Positions 19,208 to 28,551 of a stretch of DNA of 64,000 nt are shown in pieces. Numbering within the stretch: the stretch's first letter is position 1; each line of letters opens with the position of its first letter. Below the pieces are notes generated by a model. It worked only from the letters and a program-made list of their open reading frames with translations, had not been told where the DNA came from and made no database searches. Position numbers and translations under genes: made by a program. The stretch is taken from positions 20,538 to 84,537 of the forward strand of contig JAEUVZ010000050.1 in assembly GCA_016786665.1 (NCBI GenBank). Direction: 5' to 3'. The DNA comes from Flavipsychrobacter sp. (GTDB lineage: Bacteria; Bacteroidota; Bacteroidia; Chitinophagales; Chitinophagaceae).

Positions 19208-21757
19208 ATGCCTTCATTCGATTTTAAGAAAGATCTGTTACCACATTTGCTTATTGTAGCCGGGCTGGCACTGTTCGCCCTTATATACAGCTATCCTGCG
19301 CTGCAGGGCAAGGTACTCTATCAGCACGATAACGTATCGTGGAAGTCTATGGCCCACGAAGCGATGGACTATGCCGAAAAGCACCCGGACGAAGAGGTGT
19401 ACTGGAGCAACAGCATGTTTGGGGGTATGCCCTCATACACGCACTATATGGCTCCCTCCAAGAACTATATATCGCAGATAGAAAAGGCGATACAGTCAGT
19501 ACTGCCCAAGCCTGCCTACTTCTTTTTCATTGCCATGCTGGGCTTTTATATCCTTATGCACGTGCTGCGCGTCAATCGCTGGCTGGGGGTAATAGGTGCG
19601 GTCGCGTATGCGTTTGCCAGCTATAATCCGCAGATAATTGCCGCCGGCCACGAAACCAAGATGCTATCGGTGGGGTACATGCCGGCCGTGATGGCGGGTA
19701 TATTGCTGCTTTATCGGGGCAAGTACCTGTCGGGGGCGGCGCTTACGGGCATTGCCCTGGGCCTTATGGCCGGCAACGCCCACTGGCAAATGGTGTATTA
19801 CCTGCTTATTGTAATCTTGTTTATGGTAGTGGCCCTGTTCGTGTTAGCGATAAGGGAAGGTAAGCTGAAACAGTTTTTTATCGCTTCGGGTATTGCCCTG
19901 GCGGTCTCCGCCTTAGGTGCGGGTACCAATATGCAGGCGCTGCTCAGTACCATGGAGTATAGCAAGCACACGATGCGCGGCGGACAAAGCGAGCTCACCG
20001 CCGGCCACGATGCCAACAAAAAAAGCGGCGGCCTTGACAAAGATTACGCCTTCCGCTGGAGCCTGGGCATGGGGGAAACTTTCTGCCTGCTTATCCCCGA
20101 CCTGTATGGGGGCGCCTCGGAACCCATAGGCCCGGAATCTAAAACGTATGAGAAAGCCGGCGAGGTGGGTATTCCTCCCCAGGGTGCCGAACAAATATCT
20201 TACAGCTTTACCCGCTATTGGGGTAATCAAACCTTCCTGTCGGGCCCGGTATATTTTGGCGCTATTATCTGCTTATTGTTTGTGCTGAGCCTGTTTGTCA
20301 TCCGCAGCCCGCACAAGTGGTGGATGGCAGCGGTATCGTTACTGGCAATCATGATGGCGTGGGGCAGCAACTTCTCCGGGTTTAACTATTTCCTGTTCGA
20401 TAACCTGCCCGGGCTCAACAAGTTCCGTACACCCACCATTATCCTTACTATACCGCAGTTGCTGTTCCCGGTAATGGGTATCTGGGCGCTGAACGATATA
20501 ATAACGGAAAAGATAAGTGGCGCCGAGTTGTGGAAGAAGGTGAAAGTATCGGTGCTGATAGTGGGCGGCCTCTGCCTGGTGCTGGGCGTGTTCGGCAGCA
20601 TGTTCTACGACTATAAAACGATGAGCGTGGTGGGCGCCTCCGGCGAAACCCGCGACGACATGGTGAAGAAGCAACTGACCGAGGCTATGGGCGGGAACAG
20701 CGGCTCTGTGAACTCGATATACAGTGCCGTGCTGGAAGACCGCGCCGGTATGGCCCGTAAGAGTGGCCTTACCAGTCTCTTCTTTGTAGTGGCGGCAGGA
20801 GCCGTGCTGTGGGCTTTCTCACAAAAGAAAATAAAAGCCAATGCATTGCTGGTGGTAATAGGTGTGCTGGTGCTGGCAGACCTGGTGCCGCAGGCCAACC
20901 GCTACCTGAATGAAGAGCGTAACTATAAGGAAGAAAGCGAGTATGAAGCAGAATTTTCGCCGCGCCCTGTAGATGCGCAGATACTGGCCGACCCCGACCC
21001 GTATTACCGCGTGCTGGATATGACTACCGACCCGTATAACGATGCGGTACCGGCATACCACCACAAGCTGATAGGCGGGTATCACCCGGCGAAGCTGGAA
21101 ATGTACCAGGACCTGATAGACCAGCAAATGAATGGGTCTAAATTCAACGGCCAGGTACTGAACATGCTGAATACCAAGTACCTGATAACGCAGGGGCAGA
21201 ACGGCCCCGCCGCCCAGCAGAATCCCGGCGCTATGGGTAATGCTTGGTTTGTGAACGAAATAAAGTGGGTAGCATCGGCCGATGAAGAAATGAGCAGCCT
21301 GGATGCGCCTAACATTGGCACGCCCGATACCACAGGGCGTTCGTTCAACGCGGCTAATACCGCTGTTGTGCGCAATACATTTAAAGACAAGCTCGGCAGC
21401 TTTGTTCCCGGTAAGGACAGCACGGCGCGCGTGGTGCTGGATAAGTATGGCCTGAACAACATCAGCTACAAATCGCAGAACAGCAAGGAAGGTTTTGCCG
21501 TATTCTCTGATATCTACTACCCGAACGACTGGCATGCATACATAGATGGTAACGAAGTGCCGATAGTGCGCACCAACTACGTACTGCGCGGCCTGAAGAT
21601 ACCGGCGGGAAGCCACAGCATAGAGTTCAAGTTCGTTTCTAAAGGCTTCCGCACCGGTGGAACGGTGGCTATGCTGAGCAGTTTCCTTCTTTTCGGGCTG
21701 GGCTTGGTGGCTATCGCCATGGCGGTCCGGAATAAAGAACCTAAAAAGGAAGCGTAG
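19208..21757 (+). CDS. YfhO-like polytopic membrane protein
   Basis: An 849-residue protein with a large N-terminal membrane domain (about 12 helices, residues 10-560), a single late helix near the C-terminus (about 810-835), and extracytoplasmic loops between. The C-terminal segment YYPNDWHAYIDGNEVPI is the typical YfhO signature. YfhO proteins are GT-C-like membrane proteins linked to glycosylation of surface polymers in Firmicutes. The next two genes, an acyltransferase and a flippase, start almost at once, supporting a role in surface glycan assembly (inference). Confidence 0.87.
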   Translation: MPSFDFKKDLLPHLLIVAGLALFALIYSYPALQGKVLYQHDNVSWKSMAHEAMDYAEKHPDEEVYWSNSMFGGMPSYTHYMAPSKNYISQIEKAIQSVLPKPAYFFFIAMLGFYILMHVLRVNRWLGVIGAVAYAFASYNPQIIAAGHETKMLSVGYMPAVMAGILLLYRGKYLSGAALTGIALGLMAGNAHWQMVYYLLIVILFMVVALFVLAIREGKLKQFFIASGIALAVSALGAGTNMQALLSTMEYSKHTMRGGQSELTAGHDANKKSGGLDKDYAFRWSLGMGETFCLLIPDLYGGASEPIGPESKTYEKAGEVGIPPQGAEQISYSFTRYWGNQTFLSGPVYFGAIICLLFVLSLFVIRSPHKWWMAAVSLLAIMMAWGSNFSGFNYFLFDNLPGLNKFRTPTIILTIPQLLFPVMGIWALNDIITEKISGAELWKKVKVSVLIVGGLCLVLGVFGSMFYDYKTMSVVGASGETRDDMVKKQLTEAMGGNSGSVNSIYSAVLEDRAGMARKSGLTSLFFVVAAGAVLWAFSQKKIKANALLVVIGVLVLADLVPQANRYLNEERNYKEESEYEAEFSPRPVDAQILADPDPYYRVLDMTTDPYNDAVPAYHHKLIGGYHPAKLEMYQDLIDQQMNGSKFNGQVLNMLNTKYLITQGQNGPAAQQNPGAMGNAWFVNEIKWVASADEEMSSLDAPNIGTPDTTGRSFNAANTAVVRNTFKDKLGSFVPGKDSTARVVLDKYGLNNISYKSQNSKEGFAVFSDIYYPNDWHAYIDGNEVPIVRTNYVLRGLKIPAGSHSIEFKFVSKGFRTGGTVAMLSSFLLFGLGLVAIAMAVRNKEPKKEA

Positions 21758-21760
21758 TAT

Positions 21761-22297
21761 ATGAGCCAGCCTTCGTCCAGCCTTTTTCGAAGAATGTTCC
21801 GGTTGAGGAGTGACGTTGGTATCAGCTTCTACCTGGCGGACTTTTTGTTCCGGCGCATTATGCGCCAGAATGCCGGTACCCGCTGGGCGGTGCATCATAC
21901 CAGTACCATCCATACCCCCGAGCGCATTATAAGGGGTAAGGAGGTGTATCCCGGAGACTCGCCGAATGTGTACATCAACGCCGCTAATGGTATTTCCATA
22001 GGGGACTATACCAATATTGGCCCCGCTGTAGGTTTGGTATCCACCAATCACGACTTTGTGAACAATGGCCTGCACCAGCAGGCGGCGCCTATTACCATAG
22101 GCCGGTTTTGCTGGCTGGGAATGGGAGCGGTGGTGCTGCCGGGCGTAACGCTGGGCGATTTTACCATAGTGGGAGCCGGGGCGGTGGTTACCAAAAGTTT
22201 TAGTGAAGGATATTGTGTTATTGCCGGCAATCCCGCCAAAGTAATCAAACAATTAAACCGTACAGAGTGTGACGCTTTTGCCCAAAGCAAAAACTGA
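21761..22297 (+). CDS. Left-handed beta-helix acyltransferase
   Basis: A 178-residue hexapeptide-repeat acyltransferase (maltose O-acetyltransferase/WbbJ-like). Repeats are seen from about residue 65 to 160 (INAANGISIGDYTNIG, then FCWLGMGAVVLPGVTLGD). His in VSTNHDF (about residue 99) is the likely catalytic base. It would transfer an acetyl or other acyl group to a sugar. It starts 3 bases after the YfhO stop and overlaps the flippase by 29 bases, which implies translational coupling. Confidence 0.87.
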   Translation: MSQPSSSLFRRMFRLRSDVGISFYLADFLFRRIMRQNAGTRWAVHHTSTIHTPERIIRGKEVYPGDSPNVYINAANGISIGDYTNIGPAVGLVSTNHDFVNNGLHQQAAPITIGRFCWLGMGAVVLPGVTLGDFTIVGAGAVVTKSFSEGYCVIAGNPAKVIKQLNRTECDAFAQSKN

Positions 22298-23717
22298 TGT
22301 TTTTTTCAGTAACTCGGTGTTCATCTTCCTTACCCGGTTCTTCCCGGTATTGGCGGCGCTACTGGTGCAGGTTTATTATTCGCGCCAGTTGTCGGCCGGG
22401 CTGTATGGCAGCTACCAGAATTTCTGGGTGCAGTTGTTTGTCTTTGCTGCGGTAGCGTGTGCGGGGCTGCATGTATTCGTTATTACTTATCCAGCCGATT
22501 TTCTTATCCGCCTGCTGCACCGCCTGAAGGCGCGTACCTACATCTGTTTCCTGCTCTGGATATTGGCGGCCTGCTGCGGCTTTGCGTGGTTGCAGTCGGG
22601 CAGGGGATACGGAGCGGCCATACCCTTCCTGTTCCTGCTGGTGCATGTTGGCAGCGCCATTGCCGAAGCTTTCCTTATTTCGTTCCGGCGCTTAAGGGTG
22701 CTATCGTTGGTGAACCTGGTATATGCATCGCTGTTTATCTACCTGCATTTTAGTATGCCCGGCGGCGGGTTTTCGGTACAGTCGCTTTTTTTTAATGTCC
22801 TGTTTTTGGCAGTGGCCAGGCTTGTGGTGTACCTGTTGCTGGCCTACCGCTATTATGCAGCGCATAAGGCTGCGGCGCTGGCCACGGAAACAGTTACCTC
22901 CGGTGTTACATCACTATGGATACACCTGGGCTTGTACGATATGCTGCAGATACTGGCCCGCTGGACCGATAAGTTTGTGATTGGTTTCCTGTTTACCGAA
23001 GCGGTATCGGGCGTGTATTTTAATGGTTCGGTAGATATACCCTTCCTGCCTATTATATTGGGTGCGGCCGGCAGCGCGGTACTGATACAGCTTGCCGGCA
23101 GCAAGCAAACAGGGGAGCCGGCCTATACCTTACTGCTGGCGCACAAGTCGTCCCGCTTCCTTTCGGCCATTGTTTTTCCCCTCTTCTTTTTCTTCGTGCT
23201 GTTCCGGCAAGAGTTGTTCCAGGTGCTGTTTACCAGCAAGTTCAGTTCTGCCGTTCCCATATTCCTCGCTTCGTGCATGGCTATACCCGTGCGGGCGTAC
23301 AGCTTCACCACTATTTTGCAAAACCGGGGCAAGGGCGCGCTGATAAATGCCGGGGCGCTGCTGGATTTGGTAGTAGCGCTGGCTTTACTGTATCCCCTGT
23401 ACCTGTGGCTGGGGCTGGCGGGCATTGCCCTTAGTTTTTCCCTGGCCACTTACGTGCAGGCGGGCTTTTACCTGTACCACACATCCCGCCTGCTGGGGGT
23501 GTCGGTAATGGCTTTGGTACCGTATGGTAACTGGCTCATCAAGCTGGTAGTTTTTGGCGGGGTACTAAGCGCCCTACGTTTCTTAGCCACGCAGGCGTTG
23601 GCGCCGCTCAGCGCATTAGCAATGGGGGCCGTTGCCACGGCGGCTATGGTACTGCTGGCGCTGGTGATAGAATTAAGGAATAAAAAAAATAACTATGCAG
23701 CGCAAAGTGCCGGTTGA
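22269..23717 (+). CDS. Polysaccharide flippase (Wzx/MATE-like, MOP superfamily)
   Basis: A 482-residue protein with about 12-14 hydrophobic helices and the family pattern at the start (VFIFLTRFFPVLAALLVQVYYSRQL). The reading frame opens with a GTG at 22269 inside the acyltransferase gene; no nearer ATG exists. It probably exports lipid-linked glycan across the inner membrane. Its end overlaps the K+ channel gene by 23 bases. It is an unusual neighbour for a channel, see findings. Confidence 0.85.
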   Translation: MTLLPKAKTDVFFSNSVFIFLTRFFPVLAALLVQVYYSRQLSAGLYGSYQNFWVQLFVFAAVACAGLHVFVITYPADFLIRLLHRLKARTYICFLLWILAACCGFAWLQSGRGYGAAIPFLFLLVHVGSAIAEAFLISFRRLRVLSLVNLVYASLFIYLHFSMPGGGFSVQSLFFNVLFLAVARLVVYLLLAYRYYAAHKAAALATETVTSGVTSLWIHLGLYDMLQILARWTDKFVIGFLFTEAVSGVYFNGSVDIPFLPIILGAAGSAVLIQLAGSKQTGEPAYTLLLAHKSSRFLSAIVFPLFFFFVLFRQELFQVLFTSKFSSAVPIFLASCMAIPVRAYSFTTILQNRGKGALINAGALLDLVVALALLYPLYLWLGLAGIALSFSLATYVQAGFYLYHTSRLLGVSVMALVPYGNWLIKLVVFGGVLSALRFLATQALAPLSALAMGAVATAAMVLLALVIELRNKKNNYAAQSAG

Positions 23718-24681
23718 CACCCACATCGACAACACGGGATTTGGGTCTAACAGCAATATGGAAGGCGCCCGCCTCACCAACAAAGACGGGAGCATCAATA
23801 TGATAAAAACGGGATTGCCTTTCATTACCCGTTTAAGTATCTATCATTCATTGCTGCGCATGCCGCGGTTCCGGTTCTGGGCCATGATATTGCTTTTTTA
23901 TACTACGGTCAACCTGTTCTTTGCCGCTATTTATTACGCAATAGGGGTAGACCAGCTGGCCGGCGGCACACTGGGCGAATCAGTTTTCGCCCGCTTTATG
24001 AAGGCTTTCTTTTTCAGCTCTCAAACGCTTACGACCGTGGGCTACGGGCACGTATCGCCGGAAGGCATGGTAGCCAACCTGGTCGCTTCCTGCGAGGCTT
24101 TTATAGGTATACTGGCGTTTGCGGTGGTAACAGGGCTGGTTTACGGGCGTTTTACGCGCCCCAGGGCATTCATCCTGTTCAGTAACAATATGCTCGTATC
24201 CCCATACAAAGGCGGTAGAGCTATCATGTTTCGCCTGGCGACGTACAAGAATAATCACCTGACTGATGCGGAAGCTACCGTAACCGCAGCAATACACACT
24301 AGGGAAGAAGGGAAAGAGACAACCAAATTTTACTCACTGAAATTGGAAATCACCCGGCTCAACTCCCTGGCCCTGAGTTGGACGATTGTACACCCATTAA
24401 ATGAAGAGAGCCCGTTATACAGCTATAGTCATGAACAGTTGATGGCGGGTAAACTGGAACTGATGGTAACCGTAAAGGCATTCGACGACCACTTTTCCAA
24501 TACCGTACAGCAACGCACTTCTTACACCGCGGCAGAACTGGTTTACGGAGCCAAATTCCGCCCGATGTTTGAGCGGGCGGCGGCCGGCGCTGCTACGGTG
24601 CTGCAACTGGATAAGATAAACGATTATGAGCGGGTGGCCTTAAATGAGGGCACGCTCGAAAGTTTAGGGGTAAAACCCTAA
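23695..24681 (+). CDS. Inward-rectifier (Kir-type) potassium channel
   Basis: A 328-residue KirBac-like channel. Two transmembrane helices (about 62-82 and 124-150) flank the pore loop with selectivity filter TVGYG at 114-118. The rest (about 165-310) is the beta-rich Kir cytoplasmic domain, beginning after RPRAFILFSNN. It conducts K+ at the inner membrane. It overlaps the flippase gene and its stop codon TAA is part of the rocD promoter element. Confidence 0.93.
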   Translation: MQRKVPVDTHIDNTGFGSNSNMEGARLTNKDGSINMIKTGLPFITRLSIYHSLLRMPRFRFWAMILLFYTTVNLFFAAIYYAIGVDQLAGGTLGESVFARFMKAFFFSSQTLTTVGYGHVSPEGMVANLVASCEAFIGILAFAVVTGLVYGRFTRPRAFILFSNNMLVSPYKGGRAIMFRLATYKNNHLTDAEATVTAAIHTREEGKETTKFYSLKLEITRLNSLALSWTIVHPLNEESPLYSYSHEQLMAGKLELMVTVKAFDDHFSNTVQQRTSYTAAELVYGAKFRPMFERAAAGAATVLQLDKINDYERVALNEGTLESLGVKP

Positions 24682-24686
24682 TTTTG
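24679..24686 (+). promoter_or_regulatory. -7 box of rocD, overlapping a stop codon
   Basis: TAATTTTG. The first three bases are the stop codon of the K+ channel gene, and the rocD ATG follows 4 bases after the box. Transcription would begin at or just next to the ATG. Confidence 0.45.
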
Positions 24687-24690
24687 CCGC

Positions 24691-25926
24691 ATGTTGGCAA
24701 CCACGAATGTATCTCCGCTTACTCAGAAATATTTAGACAGGGAAGAGCAATACGGCGCTCATAATTACCACCCGCTACCCGTAGTGTTATCGCGCGGGGA
24801 AGGTGTTTTTGTGTATGATGTAGACAACAAACGGTATTTCGATTTCCTTTCCGGTTATTCCGCGGTGAACCAGGGGCATTGCCACCCGGCAATCATCAGC
24901 GCTCTGACCGAACAGGCACAGAAACTGACCCTTACTTCCCGCGCCTTTCACAGCGACCTGCTGGGGGAATATGCGGAGTACATCACTAAATACTTCGGAT
25001 ACGACAAAGTCCTCCCTATGAATACCGGGGTAGAAGGCGTGGAAACCGCCCTGAAACTGGCCCGCAAGTGGGGCTACGAGGTGAAGGGGGTGGAAGCCAA
25101 CAAAGCCAAAATCATCGTCTGCTCCGAGAATTTTCACGGGCGCACGCTCAATGTAGTATCGTTCAGTACCGACCCCTCATCCACTACCAACTTCGGGCCC
25201 TTTATGCCCGGTTACGAAGTAGTGGCCTACAACGATCTGGCGGCGCTGGAGGCGGCCCTGCAAGATAAAAACGTAGTTGGCTTCCTGGTGGAACCTATAC
25301 AGGGCGAAGCCGGTGTGGTGGTACCTGGTGAGGGTTACCTGGCTAAAGCAGCGGCCCTGTGCAAAAGCGCCCGGGTACTGTTTATCGCCGATGAAATACA
25401 GACAGGGCTTGCCCGTACCGGCAAAATGCTGGCGTGCGACCATGAGCAGGTACACCCGGATATCCTGATACTGGGCAAGGCGCTGTCGGGTGGGGTATTG
25501 CCCATTGCGGCCGTGCTGGCCAACGATGAGATTATGCTCACCATCAAGCCGGGAGAGCACGGCTCTACCTATGGGGGTAATCCGCTGGCTTGTAAAGTAG
25601 CCATGGCCGCGCTGCAGGTGCTGAAAGACGAAAAAATGGCTGAGAATGCCGAGGCCCGCGGGCAGCAATTACGCGATGGGCTAAACGCGCTGAACCACCC
25701 TAACATTTCAACAGTAAGGGGCAAAGGTTTGCTGAACGCCATAGTGATCAATCATGCTAATAAGGATGCCGCATGGGACCTTTGCCTGCAACTGAAGGAA
25801 AACGGCTTGCTGGCTAAGCCTACCCATGGCGATAAAATACGTTTTGCTCCTCCGCTGGTCATTACTGAGGCCCAGGTAGAAGAGTGCATTGATATCATCA
25901 GGCGCAGTTTATCGCATATAGAGTAG
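24691..25926 (+). CDS. rocD: Ornithine--oxo-acid transaminase
   Basis: A 411-residue class III aminotransferase. It converts ornithine and 2-oxoglutarate to glutamate semialdehyde (then pyrroline-5-carboxylate) and glutamate. The N-terminus [16 protein letters not shown] is typical of ornithine aminotransferases, [11 protein letters not shown] binds the PLP phosphate, the Asp of [13 protein letters not shown] contacts PLP, and Lys263 in LGKALSGG is the Schiff-base lysine. Length and motifs are complete. Other argN-acetyl aminotransferases are less likely given the N-terminal motif. Confidence 0.93.
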   Translation: MLATTNVSPLTQKYLDREEQYGAHNYHPLPVVLSRGEGVFVYDVDNKRYFDFLSGYSAVNQGHCHPAIISALTEQAQKLTLTSRAFHSDLLGEYAEYITKYFGYDKVLPMNTGVEGVETALKLARKWGYEVKGVEANKAKIIVCSENFHGRTLNVVSFSTDPSSTTNFGPFMPGYEVVAYNDLAALEAALQDKNVVGFLVEPIQGEAGVVVPGEGYLAKAAALCKSARVLFIADEIQTGLARTGKMLACDHEQVHPDILILGKALSGGVLPIAAVLANDEIMLTIKPGEHGSTYGGNPLACKVAMAALQVLKDEKMAENAEARGQQLRDGLNALNHPNISTVRGKGLLNAIVINHANKDAAWDLCLQLKENGLLAKPTHGDKIRFAPPLVITEAQVEECIDIIRRSLSHIE

Positions 25927-25992
25927 CAATCACTTAGAGGTTACGCTTCGCTAAAACTGGAATCTTTACTGAATCGGGAAAAGGTACGGCAG

Positions 25993-26445
25993 TTATTTTT
26001 TTGCCTTCTTTCCTTTGGGCGGGTTCTTTTCCAGCCACTGGTCCATCTGTTCTTTTTCGTTGATGGATACCGACAATTCTATTTTCCACTGGTCGTTCTT
26101 GTCCAGCTTCATCATATAGAAATAGTCACAGTTGTACACCGGCTGGTTGAGGCCGTCGTAATATTTCCAGTTTACCGTTACCCGGGCCGTGCGGGCCGAT
26201 ACCGGGCGCTTGCTCCATATTTCAGGGCGTGCGTGTGTAATGCCGAACTGCTTGTAGAAGCCGGTACCCTGGTTAAATAATCCTTCCAGCTTGCTGGCCT
26301 CTGAGAACGTATTGCTGGAGTCGTCGGAGAGCAGGGTGCAGGGTATGGCGTAGTGCAGGGACATGTGCTTGGAGTCGTAGTTCTCCAGGGCGTGGGCGTA
26401 TCGTTCAAAAAAGTCGTTTATAGCTTGAAAAGCAGTGTCGTTCAT
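25993..26445 (-). CDS. NTF2-like fold protein, unknown function
   Basis: A 150-residue protein with no signal peptide. The pattern, a start helix with FFERYAHALENYD, then HMSLHYAIPC, and late strands NWKYYDGLN and WKIELSVSIN, suggests the cone-shaped NTF2/SnoaL-like fold. The C-terminus is lysine-rich. Many such proteins are unassigned. It is divergent from pyrR, with 132 bases between the start codons. Confidence 0.7.
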   Translation of the reverse strand: MNDTAFQAINDFFERYAHALENYDSKHMSLHYAIPCTLLSDDSSNTFSEASKLEGLFNQGTGFYKQFGITHARPEIWSKRPVSARTARVTVNWKYYDGLNQPVYNCDYFYMMKLDKNDQWKIELSVSINEKEQMDQWLEKNPPKGKKAKK

Positions 26446-26551
26446 CTTATTTCCCGTATTTCTGCCCGCGAAACTAAGAATTATGCTACGGCTACCGGTT
26501 CCCGGATAAACATTTTTCCTGCGTTAATTCGTTATTCAGGGTCTTATTTTT

Positions 26552-26559
26552 TATTTTTG
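26552..26559 (+). promoter_or_regulatory. -7 box of pyrR
   Basis: TATTTTTG, 18 bases before the TTG start codon of pyrR. No TTG -33 element is obvious at the right distance. Confidence 0.45.
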
Positions 26560-26577
26560 CCGGCAAACAAGGCTCAT

Positions 26578-27105
26578 TTGAAGACCCTTCTTGATAATAA
26601 TCAACTGAACATCACGCTGCAGCGCCTGTCACATCAGTTAGTTGAAAATCACCTCAATTTCAATAATACAGCTATTATAGGTATCCAACCCAGGGGGATA
26701 TTGCTTTCCGACAGGATAGCAACGCTGGTGAAAGGCATAACCGGGAGGAACGATGTGGAGTACGGCAAGGTAGACATTACCTTCTACCGTGACGATGTGC
26801 ACCAGGGAGGTCTGCACCTGCCGCAGGATACAGTTATCGACTTCAGCATAGAAGGCAAGGATGTGATACTGATAGATGATGTGCTGCATACAGGCCGCAC
26901 AATACGCTCAGCGATGGATGCATTGCTTGATTTCGGGCGGCCCAACCGGATAGAGTTGCTGGTGCTGATAGACCGTCGCTTCAGCCGGGAGCTGCCCATA
27001 CAGCCCGACTACGTGGGGCGTACCATTGATACCATCATAACGCAGAAAGTGAAAGTGAACTGGATAGAACAGGATGGTAAAGATGAGGTGGTGTTGATTG
27101 ATTAG
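26578..27105 (+). CDS. pyrR: PyrR uracil phosphoribosyltransferase/regulator
   Basis: A 175-residue type I phosphoribosyltransferase of the PyrR group. The PRPP loop VILIDDVLHTGRT is at 96-108. I place the start at the TTG at 26578 (MKTLLDNNQL...), which fits the family N-terminus and the -7 box; the in-frame ATG at 26353 lies inside the opposite-strand gene. In Firmicutes PyrR attenuates pyr operons by binding leader RNA and also makes UMP from uracil. It sits directly before pyrB, separated by an unusual repeat tract. Confidence 0.88.
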   Translation: MKTLLDNNQLNITLQRLSHQLVENHLNFNNTAIIGIQPRGILLSDRIATLVKGITGRNDVEYGKVDITFYRDDVHQGGLHLPQDTVIDFSIEGKDVILIDDVLHTGRTIRSAMDALLDFGRPNRIELLVLIDRRFSRELPIQPDYVGRTIDTIITQKVKVNWIEQDGKDEVVLID

Positions 27106-27108
27106 CGG

Positions 27109-27188
27109 TAGATAGTAGATAGTAGGTAGTAGGTAGTAGATAGTAGATAGTAGATAGTAGGTGATAGTTAATAGTAGGTGATAGTTAA
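27109..27188 (+). repeat. TAG(A/G)TAG heptamer array between pyrR and pyrB
   Basis: Seven in-phase copies of the heptamer TAGRTAG (27109-27157; five with A, two with... order A,A,G,G,A,A,A) followed by two perfect copies of the 17-mer TAGTAGGTGATAGTTAA (27155-27171 and 27172-27188). It fills most of the 114-base gap and ends 31 bases before the pyrB ATG. Confidence 0.9.
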
Positions 27189-27219
27189 AAATAGAGTAGC
27201 ATAAAAGAAAAAATAGTAC

Positions 27220-28152
27220 ATGTCATTATCTGTAAAACATCTGTTAGGCATCAAGGAACTGCAACCGCAGGATATTGAGCTTATTTTCCGCACGGCAGAC
27301 ACGTTCAAGCAGGTATTGCAGCGGCAGATAAAGAAAGTGCCCGCGCTCCGCGACACTACTATCGCCAATGTATTTTTTGAGAATTCCACCCGCACCCGTA
27401 TATCTTTTGAGCTGGCGCAGAAGCGACTCAGTGCCGACACCATCAACTTTGCGGCTTCCAGTTCCTCGGTATCTAAAGGTGAGACCCTGATTGATACCGT
27501 TAACAATATACTGGCCATGAAGGTGGATATGGTAGTAATGCGCCACTCGGCCAGCGGTGCCCCCTGGTTCCTGGCCAACCACATAGACGCCAGCATCATC
27601 AACGCCGGCGACGGAACGAATGAACACCCTACCCAGGCATTGCTCGATGCCTTTTCCATCCGCGAGCGGCTGGGTGAGGTGAAAGGGAAAAGGGTAGCCA
27701 TCATAGGCGATATCATGCACTCGCGCGTGGCGCTGAGCAATATCTACTGCCTGAACAAACTAGGCGCCGAAGTAATGGTGGCCGGTCCGCCAACACTGAT
27801 ACCAAAGCACATTCAAGACCTCGGTGTAAAAGTAGAGTACGATGTAAAGAAAGCCCTGGAGTGGGCCGATGTGGCCAACGTGCTCCGCATACAGCTGGAG
27901 CGCCAGCACAAGCCTCTGTTCTCTACACTTAGGGAATATGCTCTTTACTACGGCATCAACAAATCGATGCTGGACAGCCTGAACAAAGAAATGGTCATCA
28001 TGCACCCCGGCCCTATCAACAGGGGAGTGGAAATCAACTCCGATGTCGCCGACAGCAAACAATCCATCATCCTCGACCAGGTGGAAAATGGAGTGGCCAT
28101 CAGGATGGCGGTGATATATCTGCTTTCGGGTAAAGGGGAAATTGTCGAGTAA
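27220..28152 (+). CDS. pyrB: Aspartate carbamoyltransferase catalytic subunit
   Basis: A 310-residue enzyme joining carbamoyl phosphate and aspartate, the first committed step of pyrimidine synthesis. The carbamoyl-phosphate motif STRTR is at 56-60, Lys86 sits in the 80s loop (SSSVSKGET), and HPTQALLD begins at 136. The late MHPGPINRGVEI segment is complete. It follows pyrR and the heptamer array; the next gene starts 2 bases after its stop. Confidence 0.95.
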   Translation: MSLSVKHLLGIKELQPQDIELIFRTADTFKQVLQRQIKKVPALRDTTIANVFFENSTRTRISFELAQKRLSADTINFAASSSSVSKGETLIDTVNNILAMKVDMVVMRHSASGAPWFLANHIDASIINAGDGTNEHPTQALLDAFSIRERLGEVKGKRVAIIGDIMHSRVALSNIYCLNKLGAEVMVAGPPTLIPKHIQDLGVKVEYDVKKALEWADVANVLRIQLERQHKPLFSTLREYALYYGINKSMLDSLNKEMVIMHPGPINRGVEINSDVADSKQSIILDQVENGVAIRMAVIYLLSGKGEIVE

Positions 28153-28154
28153 TT

Positions 28155-28520
28155 ATGAGAAAAATTTTTCCGTTACGTTTGTTCTTTTTTATTGGCGTAG
28201 CAATTTTTTTCGTTGGCGCTCTATTTCGTATTCAGCATTGGCCCTATGGCTCAACTATAGTATGGATAGGGCTTTTATTTGAAGTTGTTTTTTTTCTCCT
28301 GGTCTTTGTTGAAATGTTGATGTCGAAAAAAGCATCGTCGGGAACAAAGCTCATTTGGATGGTAACATACCTTATCTGCCTGTCGGCAAGTTGGTGGTTT
28401 ATTTCCACACTTTCCATGTTAGCCTGGGTAGTATTAGGCCTTGTTTATTTGCGGATAGGTAGGGCAAAATTTCTATTCACCCGCAGCAAATTGGAGCAAA
28501 TCCAATTTGACTCAATATGA
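28155..28520 (+). CDS. GldL-like small membrane protein (121 aa)
   Basis: A 121-residue protein with four predicted transmembrane helices (about 8-27, 33-52, 64-83, 86-102). The loop after helix 1 reads FRIQHWPYG, close to the FKIxHWPG motif in the N-terminal half of GldL, the gliding/type IX secretion motor protein. It lacks the GldL C-terminal cytoplasmic part and any gld neighbour, so I do not call it GldL. It begins 2 bases after pyrB and is probably co-transcribed. Confidence 0.65.
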   Translation: MRKIFPLRLFFFIGVAIFFVGALFRIQHWPYGSTIVWIGLLFEVVFFLLVFVEMLMSKKASSGTKLIWMVTYLICLSASWWFISTLSMLAWVVLGLVYLRIGRAKFLFTRSKLEQIQFDSI

Positions 28521-28551
28521 TAAGCACAGGGCATTAAGTCGTATATAATAC

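Noticed and set aside
20819..22252. 477-codon antisense frame across the YfhO-like and acyltransferase genes
   Set aside because: Composition (His/Tyr/Arg-rich) is that of a shadow frame; both sense genes are well supported.
26353..26577. N-terminal extension of PyrR from an ATG at 26353
   Set aside because: It would overlap the opposite-strand gene and the promoter; the TTG at 26578 matches the PyrR N-terminus.
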